NCBI RefSeq assembly: GCF_016862175.1
Contig: NZ_BOML01000022.1
Coordinates: forward strand, 162,055-226,054
Direction of reading: 5' to 3'
Source: Paractinoplanes durhamensis
GTDB lineage: Bacteria; Actinomycetota; Actinomycetes; Mycobacteriales; Micromonosporaceae
Length of the DNA: 64,000 nucleotides
Numbering within the stretch: position 1 is the stretch's first letter; every line of letters begins with the position of its first letter. Of this stretch, positions 53,638 to 61,512 are shown in pieces. Made by a program: the position numbers and the translations under genes. The notes under the pieces are model-generated. The model saw only the letters and a list, made by a program, of their open reading frames with translations. It was not told the DNA's origin and did no database searches.

Positions 53638-55298
53638 CAGGGCTCCTCGATGCGGGCCGGCAGCGGGTGCCCGAGCCCATCGACCAGCCGGCCGGACTCG
53701 ATGCGCCAGAGTGCGGATCCGCCGAGGGTGGACCGGTTCCGGTTGACCACCCGGTAGTAACCGTCCGCCACATGCTCGAAGCGCCACCGCTGGCAGCCGC
53801 CGGAGCGATATGGACGATATGCGGCTTTAGCCAAGCATCCGTCGAGGGCGAGCCGCCCGTCCGCGTCTACCAGCAGCACCTCGCCGACGGGCTGAAGGCG
53901 GAACTGCTGGCACGCCTGGCCGGTCGGGGTCGCGGTCTGCACCGGTGTCCCGGCGCCACCGCAGCCGGCTCCCTGCAGGACCCGGCCCGCGAGTTCGCTC
54001 CGCACCACCGACCAGCCGTCCGGCCCGGCCTCGAACCGGAAGCGCTGGCAGTCGTTGTTCAGCCAGCCCCACTGCGCCACCCGTGCGCCGTCGGCGTTGA
54101 CGCACGCCGCGACCTCGGCGACCTTGTTGCTGAACCGGTTGCCGAGGCTCACCACCCCGTCGCCGCGCGCGTCCGGCCGCCACTGCTGGCAGGGGTCGCC
54201 GGCGACCGGCGCCGCCAGGGTGATGTCCGCGCCCTCGTAACCGCAGGACGGGTTGGCCACCACGCTGCCGTCGACCCGGTTCACCAGGGTCACGTACGCC
54301 GGTCCGTGGCCGATCTCCCGGCTGCCGGACAGCGGATCACCCAGCGCCGGCCACCCGCCCGCCCACCGGATCGGCCGGACCGAGAGCTTGGGCAGCCCGT
54401 TGTCGTCGAGGTGGTAGTAGTGATGGGCGTAGAAATCGCCGAAGACGTCACCACCGCCCGGACCACGGAACTCGTGGTAGCCGCGGAGCAGCTCGGTGCC
54501 GCCGCCGGCAAGCATCGGCACTCCCGCGCGATCGACGTACGGCCCGGTGACGCTCGTCGACCGCCCGACCACCACGCGGTAATCGCTGTTGATGCCACGG
54601 CAGCAGAAGTCCAGGCTCGCGAACAGGTAGTAGTAACCGCCGTGCCGGGTGATCGACGCACCCTCGATCGACGCCCCACCGCGCGAGGCGAGCCCGATGA
54701 CATCGCCGGCCGGCATCCCGGTCGTCCGGTCGAGGCGGCGCATCTTGAGGCCGTCCCAGAACGACCCGAACGCCAGCCACGCCCCGCCGCCCGCATCCAG
54801 GACCAGCTCCGGGTCGATGGCGTTGAAGTTGTCCGCCGGCCCCGACCGCTGCACCAGGCCGTGATCGACCCAGCGGTAGGCCGGGCTCGCCGGGTCGAGC
54901 GTCACGTTGGTCGCCAGCCCGATCACCGAGTTGTTGGTGCCGAACGACGAGGCCGAGTAGTAGAGGTGATAGGCACCGCCGAACCAGCTGATGTCCGGCG
55001 CCCAGAAATCCGGCGGCGTCGTGCCGAGCTCCGCGGTGACCCAGCCGGGCACGGTCGCGAAGACCGGCCCGAGATCGCTCCAGTGCACGAGGTCGGCCGA
55101 GCGACGCATCGGCAGATAGGTACGCGTAGCCGAGTCACCGGTGATGAAGCTGTAGTAGTAATGCCCCTGCCGGATGATCGTCGGGTCATGCGCGATCGGA
55201 TCATCCGGCGGCGCAGCGGCCGCGGATCCCACCGGAACCACGACAAAACCAGCAAGCAGCAGCAGTACGGCGAGGATGCGCCGGGCGGCGACGGTCAT
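53637..55298 (-). CDS. Secreted GH43 arabinanase-like hydrolase with C-terminal lectin-like domain
   Basis: A 553-residue secreted enzyme. A signal peptide (about 1-29) precedes a five-bladed GH43 propeller (about 30-335). The three acidic residues are visible: Asp38 (AHDPTII), Asp162 (FNAIDPEL) and Glu212 (ASIEGAS). AHHYYHLDDNG supplies the metal-ligand His region of arabinan endo-1,5-alpha-L-arabinanases. The C-terminal 210 residues, with CQQWRP, CQRFRFE, CQQFRLQ and CQRWRFE repeats, form a ricin-type beta-trefoil. It probably cuts arabinan or arabinoxylan side chains outside the cell, complementing the GH10 xylanase. Confidence 0.9.
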   Translation of the reverse strand: MTVAARRILAVLLLLAGFVVVPVGSAAAAPPDDPIAHDPTIIRQGHYYYSFITGDSATRTYLPMRRSADLVHWSDLGPVFATVPGWVTAELGTTPPDFWAPDISWFGGAYHLYYSASSFGTNNSVIGLATNVTLDPASPAYRWVDHGLVQRSGPADNFNAIDPELVLDAGGGAWLAFGSFWDGLKMRRLDRTTGMPAGDVIGLASRGGASIEGASITRHGGYYYLFASLDFCCRGINSDYRVVVGRSTSVTGPYVDRAGVPMLAGGGTELLRGYHEFRGPGGGDVFGDFYAHHYYHLDDNGLPKLSVRPIRWAGGWPALGDPLSGSREIGHGPAYVTLVNRVDGSVVANPSCGYEGADITLAAPVAGDPCQQWRPDARGDGVVSLGNRFSNKVAEVAACVNADGARVAQWGWLNNDCQRFRFEAGPDGWSVVRSELAGRVLQGAGCGGAGTPVQTATPTGQACQQFRLQPVGEVLLVDADGRLALDGCLAKAAYRPYRSGGCQRWRFEHVADGYYRVVNRNRSTLGGSALWRIESGRLVDGLGHPLPARIEEP

Positions 55299-55556
55299 CC
55301 ACGCATCGTCGTCGATTGGTCAGGGTCACGCCAGTGACCTTCTGTGCTCTCCGAGGGCTGGTCGGATCAGGCAGCGGCCACGATGTCGGCGATAGTCGCC
55401 GGGCGAGCCCTACCTGACCACGCTGCGGCACACATGGCAGGCGATGACCGGCTCGGCGGCCGCCCCTACCTCCGCGGCCTGATCGTGGACATCGAGGCGA
55501 CCGGCGACAAGCCCGAGCCGACGGAGCCTTCGGCGACTTCCTGACCGCGCTGGCCC
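55299..55556. other. Intergenic stretch with a possible degenerate coding remnant
   Basis: Between the GH43 gene and the FUSC gene lies sequence that in one plus frame reads PYLTTLRHTWQAMTG. It recalls the end of a transposase or recombinase but is broken by stops. A 66-codon frame at 55344-55544 has no family resemblance. I cannot identify the source. Confidence 0.25.
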
Positions 55557-56912
55557 TCATGACGACGCCCGCCGGTTGACGGTGTCCGGGTCGGCCTTCG
55601 TGACCACGGCCTTCTCCCAGAAGCTACGGACGGCGGGTACGACCTCGGAGACCGCCGGGATGCCCGGGCCCGTCTCGCGGGCGCCGACCGCGAGTGCCGG
55701 CGCCGACCGCTCCAGCGACCCCGCCATCCGGTCGATGTCGGTGATGATCGAGCCGGTGAGGACCAGCACCCCGGTGTCCTCGATCTGGGTGCGCACCTTG
55801 TGCAGCGTCTCCCGGCGCACCTCGCGCAGGCCGTCGAGCAGATCCTCGAGGCTGTCGGCGTCCTGGGTGGGGTCGGCGTCCGGGTCCGTCTCCAGCGAGG
55901 CGTGCGCGGCGAACGCCTCCGAGGCGGCCGCGAGCAGCGGTCCGATCTGGTCCGGTACGCCGGGGTGGTCCGGTGTCGCGGCGGCGTCGAACATCGACCG
56001 TGCCACCGAGTTGACCTGGTGCACCCCGTGCTCGAGGACTCGGAACGTGTGGTGCACCGGGGCCACCTCGGCGATGGGGGTGGTGAGCGACCAGCGGGCC
56101 TGCCGGTCCAGGTCCTCCACCGCGTCGACCGCCTCGCCGAGGGTCTCGCCGAGCGCCCGGGACCGCGCCAGCCACTGGGTGGCCTGGTCCCGGCCGTACC
56201 CGCGGGCCGCGCCGGCCCCGAGGTCGCCGAGCAGCCGGGCGATCTCGGTGGACAGGTAGGCCAGCTTGCAGTGTGCCCGTTCCAGCGGCGTCATGCCGCC
56301 GACCAGCGGCGACAGGATGACGCCGACCACGATGCCCAGCCCGGTCGCCCCGGCCCGTTCCCAGACCAGGTGCTCGGTGCCGGCGCTGCCGGCGACCAGC
56401 ACGCCCAGCGACGTCGCGGGCACGGTGACCGCGCCGTCGCCCAGGCGCAGCAGTCGGCCGACGACGAGCCCGCACCCGGCGATCGCGGCGATCGACAGCG
56501 GGCTCGGGCCGAACACCCCCCACACGCTCACCGCGAAGCCGACCCCGGCGAGGGTGCCGATCATGCGCCGGGTGCCGTCCCGCACCGAGGCGTGCGAGCT
56601 GAGGTGCACCGACAGGATCGCCGAGATCGACGCGGTGACCGCGCCCGCCAGATGCAGGGTTTCGGCCGCGAACCAGGCGATGCCGGCGGCGATCGCCGCC
56701 ACCACCACGGTGCGGACGGTGGCGTGGTCGATCCGCTCGTGCCACCGGCGTGCCACCCGGCGCACGCCGGCCGGCAGATACGGTCGCACCCGGTCGAGCA
56801 CGATCCGGCCGGCCGCCTCGGCAGCCGGTTTGACCTTGCGGCGCAGCAACGCCGCGACCACCGCGCAGAGCACGAGGCTCGCGGCGACGATCGTGATCGG
56901 CGACTGCGGCAA
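55557..56912 (-). CDS. FUSC-type (aromatic acid exporter-like) membrane protein
   Basis: A 451-residue membrane protein. A first hydrophobic segment (about 5-22) is followed by a basic linker. Then come about six helices at 70-205, including VRTVVVAAIAAGIAWFAAETL, GTLAGVGFAVSVWGVFG and GLGIVVGVILSPLVGG. A long cytoplasmic helical C-terminal domain (220-450) contains conserved-looking RDQATQWLARSRALGETL. This plan fits the FUSC/ArAE family of exporters (fusaric acid, aromatic acids). The start is TTG 56912, with alternatives downstream. No partner membrane-fusion gene is nearby, so the substrate is unknown. Confidence 0.8.
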   Translation of the reverse strand: MPQSPITIVAASLVLCAVVAALLRRKVKPAAEAAGRIVLDRVRPYLPAGVRRVARRWHERIDHATVRTVVVAAIAAGIAWFAAETLHLAGAVTASISAILSVHLSSHASVRDGTRRMIGTLAGVGFAVSVWGVFGPSPLSIAAIAGCGLVVGRLLRLGDGAVTVPATSLGVLVAGSAGTEHLVWERAGATGLGIVVGVILSPLVGGMTPLERAHCKLAYLSTEIARLLGDLGAGAARGYGRDQATQWLARSRALGETLGEAVDAVEDLDRQARWSLTTPIAEVAPVHHTFRVLEHGVHQVNSVARSMFDAAATPDHPGVPDQIGPLLAAASEAFAAHASLETDPDADPTQDADSLEDLLDGLREVRRETLHKVRTQIEDTGVLVLTGSIITDIDRMAGSLERSAPALAVGARETGPGIPAVSEVVPAVRSFWEKAVVTKADPDTVNRRASS

Positions 56913-57032
56913 CGCTGGGGCTTCCTCTTCACGACGGTGGATCCGGTCGCGAAAATTATCCTCAACGGCGCAGGCCGAAATATCGGAAATAAAGTATCTG
57001 TGACGGGCGTCGCGAATGTGCGCTGGTGAGGC

Positions 57033-58100
57033 TCAGCCGGCCGTGGGGCGGGTCTTCCAGGCCGCCAGGATCGAGGTCCGCGTGTTGGTGCGCAGCAGCG
57101 AACCCTCGTAGATCCGGGCGCCGACGCCGAGCAGCAGGACCGCCGTGATCGCGAGGATCGCGAGCGCCACGAACGGCTCCCAGCCCGCCGCGCCCTCCTG
57201 GAAGATCCGGATGGGCATGGCCATCGGGGAGGAGAGCGGGAAGTAGGAGAGCGCCGTCAGCGCGGCCGCGTTGTCCCGCAGGAAGAGCACCGCGAAGAAC
57301 GGGATGAGCACGATCATCTGCGCGGTCCCGGAGGTGCTGCCGAGGTCCTCGATCCGGGCGGCGAGGGCGCCCACGCCGGCCCAGACGGTGGCCAGCATGA
57401 CGAAGCCGAGCACGAAGAACGGCAGGAACCAGCCGAGCGCCGGCGCCAGGACGTCGAGCAGGCCCGCGTCGGTGCCGGTCACCGTCAACCCGACCACGGT
57501 CACCACGGCCAGCAGCGCTATCTGGGCGAAGGCCAGGATGGACATCGCGGCGACCTTGCCGGCCAGCAGGGCCCGGGGCGACACGCTGGAGACCAGGATC
57601 TCCACGATCCGGGTTGCCTTCTCCTCGACCACGCTCTGCGCGATCTGCAATCCGAAGAGGAGCGAGGTCAGGTAGCAGAGCATCGCGATCGCCAGCGGCA
57701 CGAAGATCGCCAGCGCCGGGTTGTACCCGAGCGCGTCGAGCAACTGCACCTCGGGCGCCGTACTGAGCGCCTTCACCACCTCGTCGGGCGTCTCGTCCAG
57801 GGCCACCACGCGCGGGCCCGGGACGACGGCCGCCGCCACGTCACCGTCCCGGACCAGCCGTTCGGCGGCGGCCGTGTCCGGGACCGCCACGATCTCGAAG
57901 CCGGCCTGCCGCAGCGCCGCGCCCGAGCCGCTGTCGACCACCGCGACCTTGGTGGCACCGCTCTCGATGAGGGCCGGAATGGAGATCGACGCGATGATGA
58001 TGAGAAGGAAGGAGACGGTGCTGAACAGGAACGCCTTGTCCCGCAGCTTGGCCCGGATCTCGCGGCCGAGGACCAGCCGGGCGGCGGCGAACGTGGTCAC
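57033..58100 (-). CDS. ABC-2 type exporter permease (NatB-like)
   Basis: A 355-residue permease. One helix near the N-terminus (AFLFSTVSFLLIIIASISIPAL) is followed by an extracellular domain (about 45-145). A cluster of five helices ends the protein. LFGLQIAQSVVEEKATRIVEILVSSVSPRALLAGKV is the hallmark of NatB/ABC-2 permeases. It works with the ATPase encoded just upstream, whose stop overlaps this start. The pair probably exports ions, a drug or a peptide. Confidence 0.9.
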   Translation of the reverse strand: MTTFAAARLVLGREIRAKLRDKAFLFSTVSFLLIIIASISIPALIESGATKVAVVDSGSGAALRQAGFEIVAVPDTAAAERLVRDGDVAAAVVPGPRVVALDETPDEVVKALSTAPEVQLLDALGYNPALAIFVPLAIAMLCYLTSLLFGLQIAQSVVEEKATRIVEILVSSVSPRALLAGKVAAMSILAFAQIALLAVVTVVGLTVTGTDAGLLDVLAPALGWFLPFFVLGFVMLATVWAGVGALAARIEDLGSTSGTAQMIVLIPFFAVLFLRDNAAALTALSYFPLSSPMAMPIRIFQEGAAGWEPFVALAILAITAVLLLGVGARIYEGSLLRTNTRTSILAAWKTRPTAG

Positions 58101-58993
58101 TTGATCACCTCTCGGAAGATCTCGGCGAGCGAGGGGCGGACCGGCCCGAACGACCGGACCTGGCCGTGGGCCAGCGCGGCCCGCAGGACCTGCTGGTCGT
58201 CGGTGCCCGGAGCAAGTTCGAGGACCGCGCGGGCGCCGTCGAGGTCGATGATCGTGACGCCGGGCTCGTCGCGCAGCCAGCCGGCGTCGGCCTCGACCTC
58301 GATCGCGTACCGGGGAAGGGTGTGCCGGCCGCGCAGCTCGTCGCGGGCGCCGGCGGCCCGGATCGTGCCGTCCGCGATGATCACCAGGTCGTCGCAGAGG
58401 CGCTCGACGAGTTCCAGCTGGTGGCTGGAGAACAGCACCGCGGCGCCGGCGGCGGCCCGCTCACGCAGCACCGTGACCACCGAGTCGGCGGCGAGCGGGT
58501 CCAGGCCGGAGAACGGCTCGTCGAGGACGAGCAGCTCCGGGTCGTGCACCAGCGCGGCGGCGATCTGCACCCGCTGCTGGTTGCCGAGCGACAGCTTCTC
58601 CACCAGGTCGCCGGCCCGCGGGCCCAGCTCCAGGCGGTCCAGCAGGGCGGTGGTGCGCCGGCGCGCGTCGGCGGCGCTCAGCCCGTGCAGGCGGGCCAGG
58701 TAGACCACCTGGTCGGCAACGGCCATCTTGGGGTAGAGCCCGCGCTCCTCCGGCATGTAGCCGAAGCGCTGCCGAGCCTGCCGGGTGACCGGCGCGCCGC
58801 GCCAGGTCACCGTGCCCGAGTCGGCGGCGAGCACGCCCAGGATGATCCGCATGGTGGTGGTCTTGCCGGCGCCGTTCGCGCCGACGAAGCCGGTGAGGCG
58901 CCCGGCCGCCACGGAGAACGACACGTCCTTGAGGACCTGCCGGTCACCGAACGACCGGTCGACGGCCCCGACCACGAGCACGGTGGTGGTCAT
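58097..58993 (-). CDS. ABC exporter ATPase (NatA-like)
   Basis: A 298-residue ATPase with Walker A GANGAGKTT, the Q-loop region FGYMPEERGLYP, signature LSLGNQQRVQIAAAL, Walker B LLVLDEPFSGLDP and switch His in SSHQLELVE. A C-terminal extension of about 80 residues is typical of the NatA/DUF4162 group (EVEADAGWLRDEPGVTIIDL, LAEIFREVIK). It forms an operon with the permease that follows. A two-component system lies immediately upstream on the same strand, which may control it. Confidence 0.92.
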   Translation of the reverse strand: MTTTVLVVGAVDRSFGDRQVLKDVSFSVAAGRLTGFVGANGAGKTTTMRIILGVLAADSGTVTWRGAPVTRQARQRFGYMPEERGLYPKMAVADQVVYLARLHGLSAADARRRTTALLDRLELGPRAGDLVEKLSLGNQQRVQIAAALVHDPELLVLDEPFSGLDPLAADSVVTVLRERAAAGAAVLFSSHQLELVERLCDDLVIIADGTIRAAGARDELRGRHTLPRYAIEVEADAGWLRDEPGVTIIDLDGARAVLELAPGTDDQQVLRAALAHGQVRSFGPVRPSLAEIFREVIK

Positions 58994-59038
58994 GTGATCA
59001 ACGTAGGTGGAGCGGACCGGCTGCGTCGTCCGGCCGGG

Positions 59039-59060
59039 GGAGGACCCGCGGGGGTCCTCC
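59039..59060. terminator. Terminator hairpin between the two-component and exporter operons
   Basis: GGAGGACCC (59039-59047) and GGGTCCTCC (59052-59060) form a perfect 9-bp stem with a 4-nt loop, 12 bases past the response-regulator stop. A third GGAGGACCT copy at 59065 could form an alternative stem. Confidence 0.7.
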
Positions 59061-59072
59061 TTGCGGAGGACC

Positions 59073-59726
59073 TCACGTCCCGGGGCGGACCACGCCCAGC
59101 TCGTACGCGAGCACGACTGCCTGCGTCCGGTCCCGGGCGCCGAGCTTCATCAGCACCCGGCTCACGTGCGTCTTCACGGTGGTCTCGCCGAGGTGCAGGG
59201 CGGCCGCGATCTCGGCGTTGGTGGCACCGCCGGCCAGCAGCACCAGCACCTCGTGCTCGCGCGGGGTCAGCTCGCCGAGCCGCACCCCCGGCTCCGGGAC
59301 GCGGGGGCGGGGCGCGGAGAACGCGGCGATCACGCGCCGGGTGATCGCCGGGGCGAGCAGCGCGTCTCCCGCGGCGATCACCCGTACCGCCTCGATCAGG
59401 GCCTCCGGGGTGCCGTTCTTGAGCAGGAACCCGCTCGCCCCGGCGCTCAGGGCCTCGAACAGGTATTCGTCGTGGTCGAAGGTGGTGAGGATGAGCACCG
59501 ACGGACCGTTCTTCGCCGCGATCCGGCGGGTGGCCTCCAGCCCGTTGACCTCCGGCATCTCCACGTCCATCAGGACGACGTCGGGGTCCAGCCGCAGAGC
59601 CAGTTCCACCGCGGCCTCGCCGTCGGCGGCTTCGCCGACGACGGTCATGTCGTCCTCCATCTCCAGGATCACCCGGAAACCGGTGCGGACGAGTTGATGG
59701 TCGTCCGCGAGAAGGACCCGGATCAT
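59073..59726 (-). CDS. NarL/LuxR-family response regulator
   Basis: A 217-residue regulator. The receiver domain (about 1-120) has the phosphoacceptor Asp in VVLMDVEMPEVNG, the acidic pair in LLADDHQLV and the Lys in GFLLKNGTPE. The LuxR helix-turn-helix (about 150-210) reads LTPREHEVLVLLAGGATNAEIAAALHLGETTVKTHVSRVLMKLGARDRTQAVVLAY. It is translated with the histidine kinase upstream (ATGA overlap). The NatAB-type exporter downstream is the most likely target. Confidence 0.94.
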   Translation of the reverse strand: MIRVLLADDHQLVRTGFRVILEMEDDMTVVGEAADGEAAVELALRLDPDVVLMDVEMPEVNGLEATRRIAAKNGPSVLILTTFDHDEYLFEALSAGASGFLLKNGTPEALIEAVRVIAAGDALLAPAITRRVIAAFSAPRPRVPEPGVRLGELTPREHEVLVLLAGGATNAEIAAALHLGETTVKTHVSRVLMKLGARDRTQAVVLAYELGVVRPGT

Positions 59727-60976
59727 CGGGTGGCCAGCTCTCGCGCGTACGGGATGCGGGCGCGCACCCGGAAGCCGCCGCCGGAACGCGGGCCGTACTC
59801 CAGCGTGCCGCCGTGGATGGCCACCCGCTCCCGCATGCCGATCAGGCCCATCCCGCCGGTCGTGGCCGGGCCGCCCCGGCCGTCGTCCGAGACGTCGATC
59901 TCCAGCTCCCGGGCGAGGTAGCGGATCCGGACGTCGAGGGCGGCGGCGCCGGCGTGCTTGAGCGTGTTGGTCACGGCCTCCTGCACGATCCGGTAGGCGG
60001 CCATGGATACCGAGTCCGGCACGGGCACCGGATCGCCGTACACCTCGAAGTGGGTTTGCATGCCTGTCTCCCGTGCGCTCTCGACCAGGTCACCGGCGTG
60101 GTCGAGGTCCGCGCCGGCGATCACCTCCGCGCTCGGGGCCCGCAGCGCACCGAGCATCCGCCGGAGCTCGTCGACCGCCGTCCGGGCGCTCTCCTCGATC
60201 GTGACGAGCGCGTCACGGGCCCGGGCCGGGTCGCGGTCCAGCGCCCGGCGCGACGCGGAGGCCTGGATGCCCATCACCGACACGTGATGCGCGACCACGT
60301 CGTGCAGCTCGCGGGCGATCCGGACCCGCTCGTCGATGACCGCGCGCTCCTCGGCAAGGCCCTGCGCGGCACGTAGCTCGGCCGCCTGGCTCTCCAGGCG
60401 GTGCTGCCGCCGGGCGCTCTGCCACACGGCATCGCCCATCAGGTAGCCGAACGCGAAGAAGCCCACGTTGACGATCATCAGGAACAGCAGGAACGACCAG
60501 ATCACCGGCAGCTCGCCGGAGGCGTCCGGTTGCCGGGCGGCGGTGATCTCGTCGTGCGCCATGAAGAAGGCGACGTTGAGCCAGAGGAACATCGCCGCGA
60601 TGATCCCCAGCCGCAGGACGCGAGAGCGCTGCCGGTTCCGGCCCCAGGCGCCGAGCGTGTAGATCGCGGCGAAGAGCGCACCGGAGGCGATCTGCTGCTC
60701 CTGGGCCAGCCGCAACTGCCCGCCGACGAAGGCGACGGCCACCACGACGGCCACCAGCTCGGGATACTTGCGGCGCCAGGCGAGCGGCAGGGTGGTGGCG
60801 ACCGACCACGCGATCTGCTCGGCGACGGCCGGAGCATGCTCGGTCGCCAGTACGCCGGCGCTGCGGGTGACGAAGACGTTGAGCACGGCGACGGCGGCAA
60901 CGCCGAGCCCGATCCAGAGATCCGCTCGGCGTTGCTCGGCCGTCGGCCCCGGCCGTACCCATTCCTCCGTGTTCAT
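59723..60976 (-). CDS. NarX/DesK-type sensor histidine kinase
   Basis: A 417-residue membrane kinase. The N-terminal 190 residues hold about five to six helices. The HisKA_3 region follows with phosphoacceptor His in RVRIARELHDVVAHHVSVMGIQAS. The HATPase part carries QEAVTNTLKHA (N box), VSDDGRGG (G1) and GGMGLIGMRERV (G2). No extracellular sensor domain is evident, so it probably senses a membrane signal. It is paired with the response regulator that follows. Confidence 0.93.
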   Translation of the reverse strand: MNTEEWVRPGPTAEQRRADLWIGLGVAAVAVLNVFVTRSAGVLATEHAPAVAEQIAWSVATTLPLAWRRKYPELVAVVVAVAFVGGQLRLAQEQQIASGALFAAIYTLGAWGRNRQRSRVLRLGIIAAMFLWLNVAFFMAHDEITAARQPDASGELPVIWSFLLFLMIVNVGFFAFGYLMGDAVWQSARRQHRLESQAAELRAAQGLAEERAVIDERVRIARELHDVVAHHVSVMGIQASASRRALDRDPARARDALVTIEESARTAVDELRRMLGALRAPSAEVIAGADLDHAGDLVESARETGMQTHFEVYGDPVPVPDSVSMAAYRIVQEAVTNTLKHAGAAALDVRIRYLARELEIDVSDDGRGGPATTGGMGLIGMRERVAIHGGTLEYGPRSGGGFRVRARIPYARELATR

Positions 60977-61111
60977 GGGCTTGAGGAAAGCACGGCCGGA
61001 CGAGCGTCGCTACGCCGGTACGCTCAGTTGCTGTTCGAGCCGGACCTGCTCGGTGACGTCGTAGGCGTGTGGTTGCCGCCGGACCGCGACCTGGCGACAC
61101 GCTACCTCTCG

Positions 61112-61131
61112 ACTTGAAGAATTCTTCAAGT
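61112..61131. promoter_or_regulatory. Perfect 20-bp palindrome, ArsR-type operator
   Basis: ACTTGAAGAATTCTTCAAGT is fully self-complementary. It lies 43 bp before the ArsR start, within the divergent gap to the histidine kinase gene. Its TTGAA/TTCAA arms are typical of SmtB/ArsR-family sites. It probably allows the regulator to control its own operon with the transporter. Confidence 0.8.
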
Positions 61132-61173
61132 GATAAATTCTTCGTATCCGCAACGAGACGACGGGACGATGTC

Positions 61174-61512
61174 GTGGGTGTTCCCCTCCATCAGGTCAAG
61201 GCCGAGCTGTTCCGAACGCTCGGTCATCCAGTGCGGGTCCGGGTGCTGGAACTGCTCCAGGACGGGCCGCGAGCGGTTCGCGACCTGCTCCACGAGATCG
61301 ACGTCGAGCCGTCGAACCTGTCCCAGCAGCTCGCCGTGCTGCGCCGGGCCGGCCTGGTCGCCTCCAGCCGGGAGGGAGCCCTGGTCATCTACATGCTGAG
61401 CACCACCGATGTGGCCGATCTGCTCGCTGCCGGCCGCCGCATCCTCGCCTCCGTGCTCGACGACCGGGACGGCCTGCGTGAACAGCTACGTCTCGAAGGC
61501 ACCTCCCGGTGA
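61174..61512 (+). CDS. ArsR/SmtB-family transcriptional regulator
   Basis: A 112-residue winged-helix repressor. GTG 61174 is chosen because the part upstream in the same frame runs through the palindromic operator. The fold reads VKAELFRTLGHPVRVRVLELLQDGPRAVRDLLHEIDVEPSNLSQQLAVLRRAGLVASSREGALVIYMLS. The usual metal site (CxC in helix 3 or His/Asp in helix 5) is absent. It may respond to another signal, such as an anion or redox state. Its stop overlaps the SulP start (GTGA), so the two are co-expressed. Confidence 0.9.
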   Translation: MGVPLHQVKAELFRTLGHPVRVRVLELLQDGPRAVRDLLHEIDVEPSNLSQQLAVLRRAGLVASSREGALVIYMLSTTDVADLLAAGRRILASVLDDRDGLREQLRLEGTSR

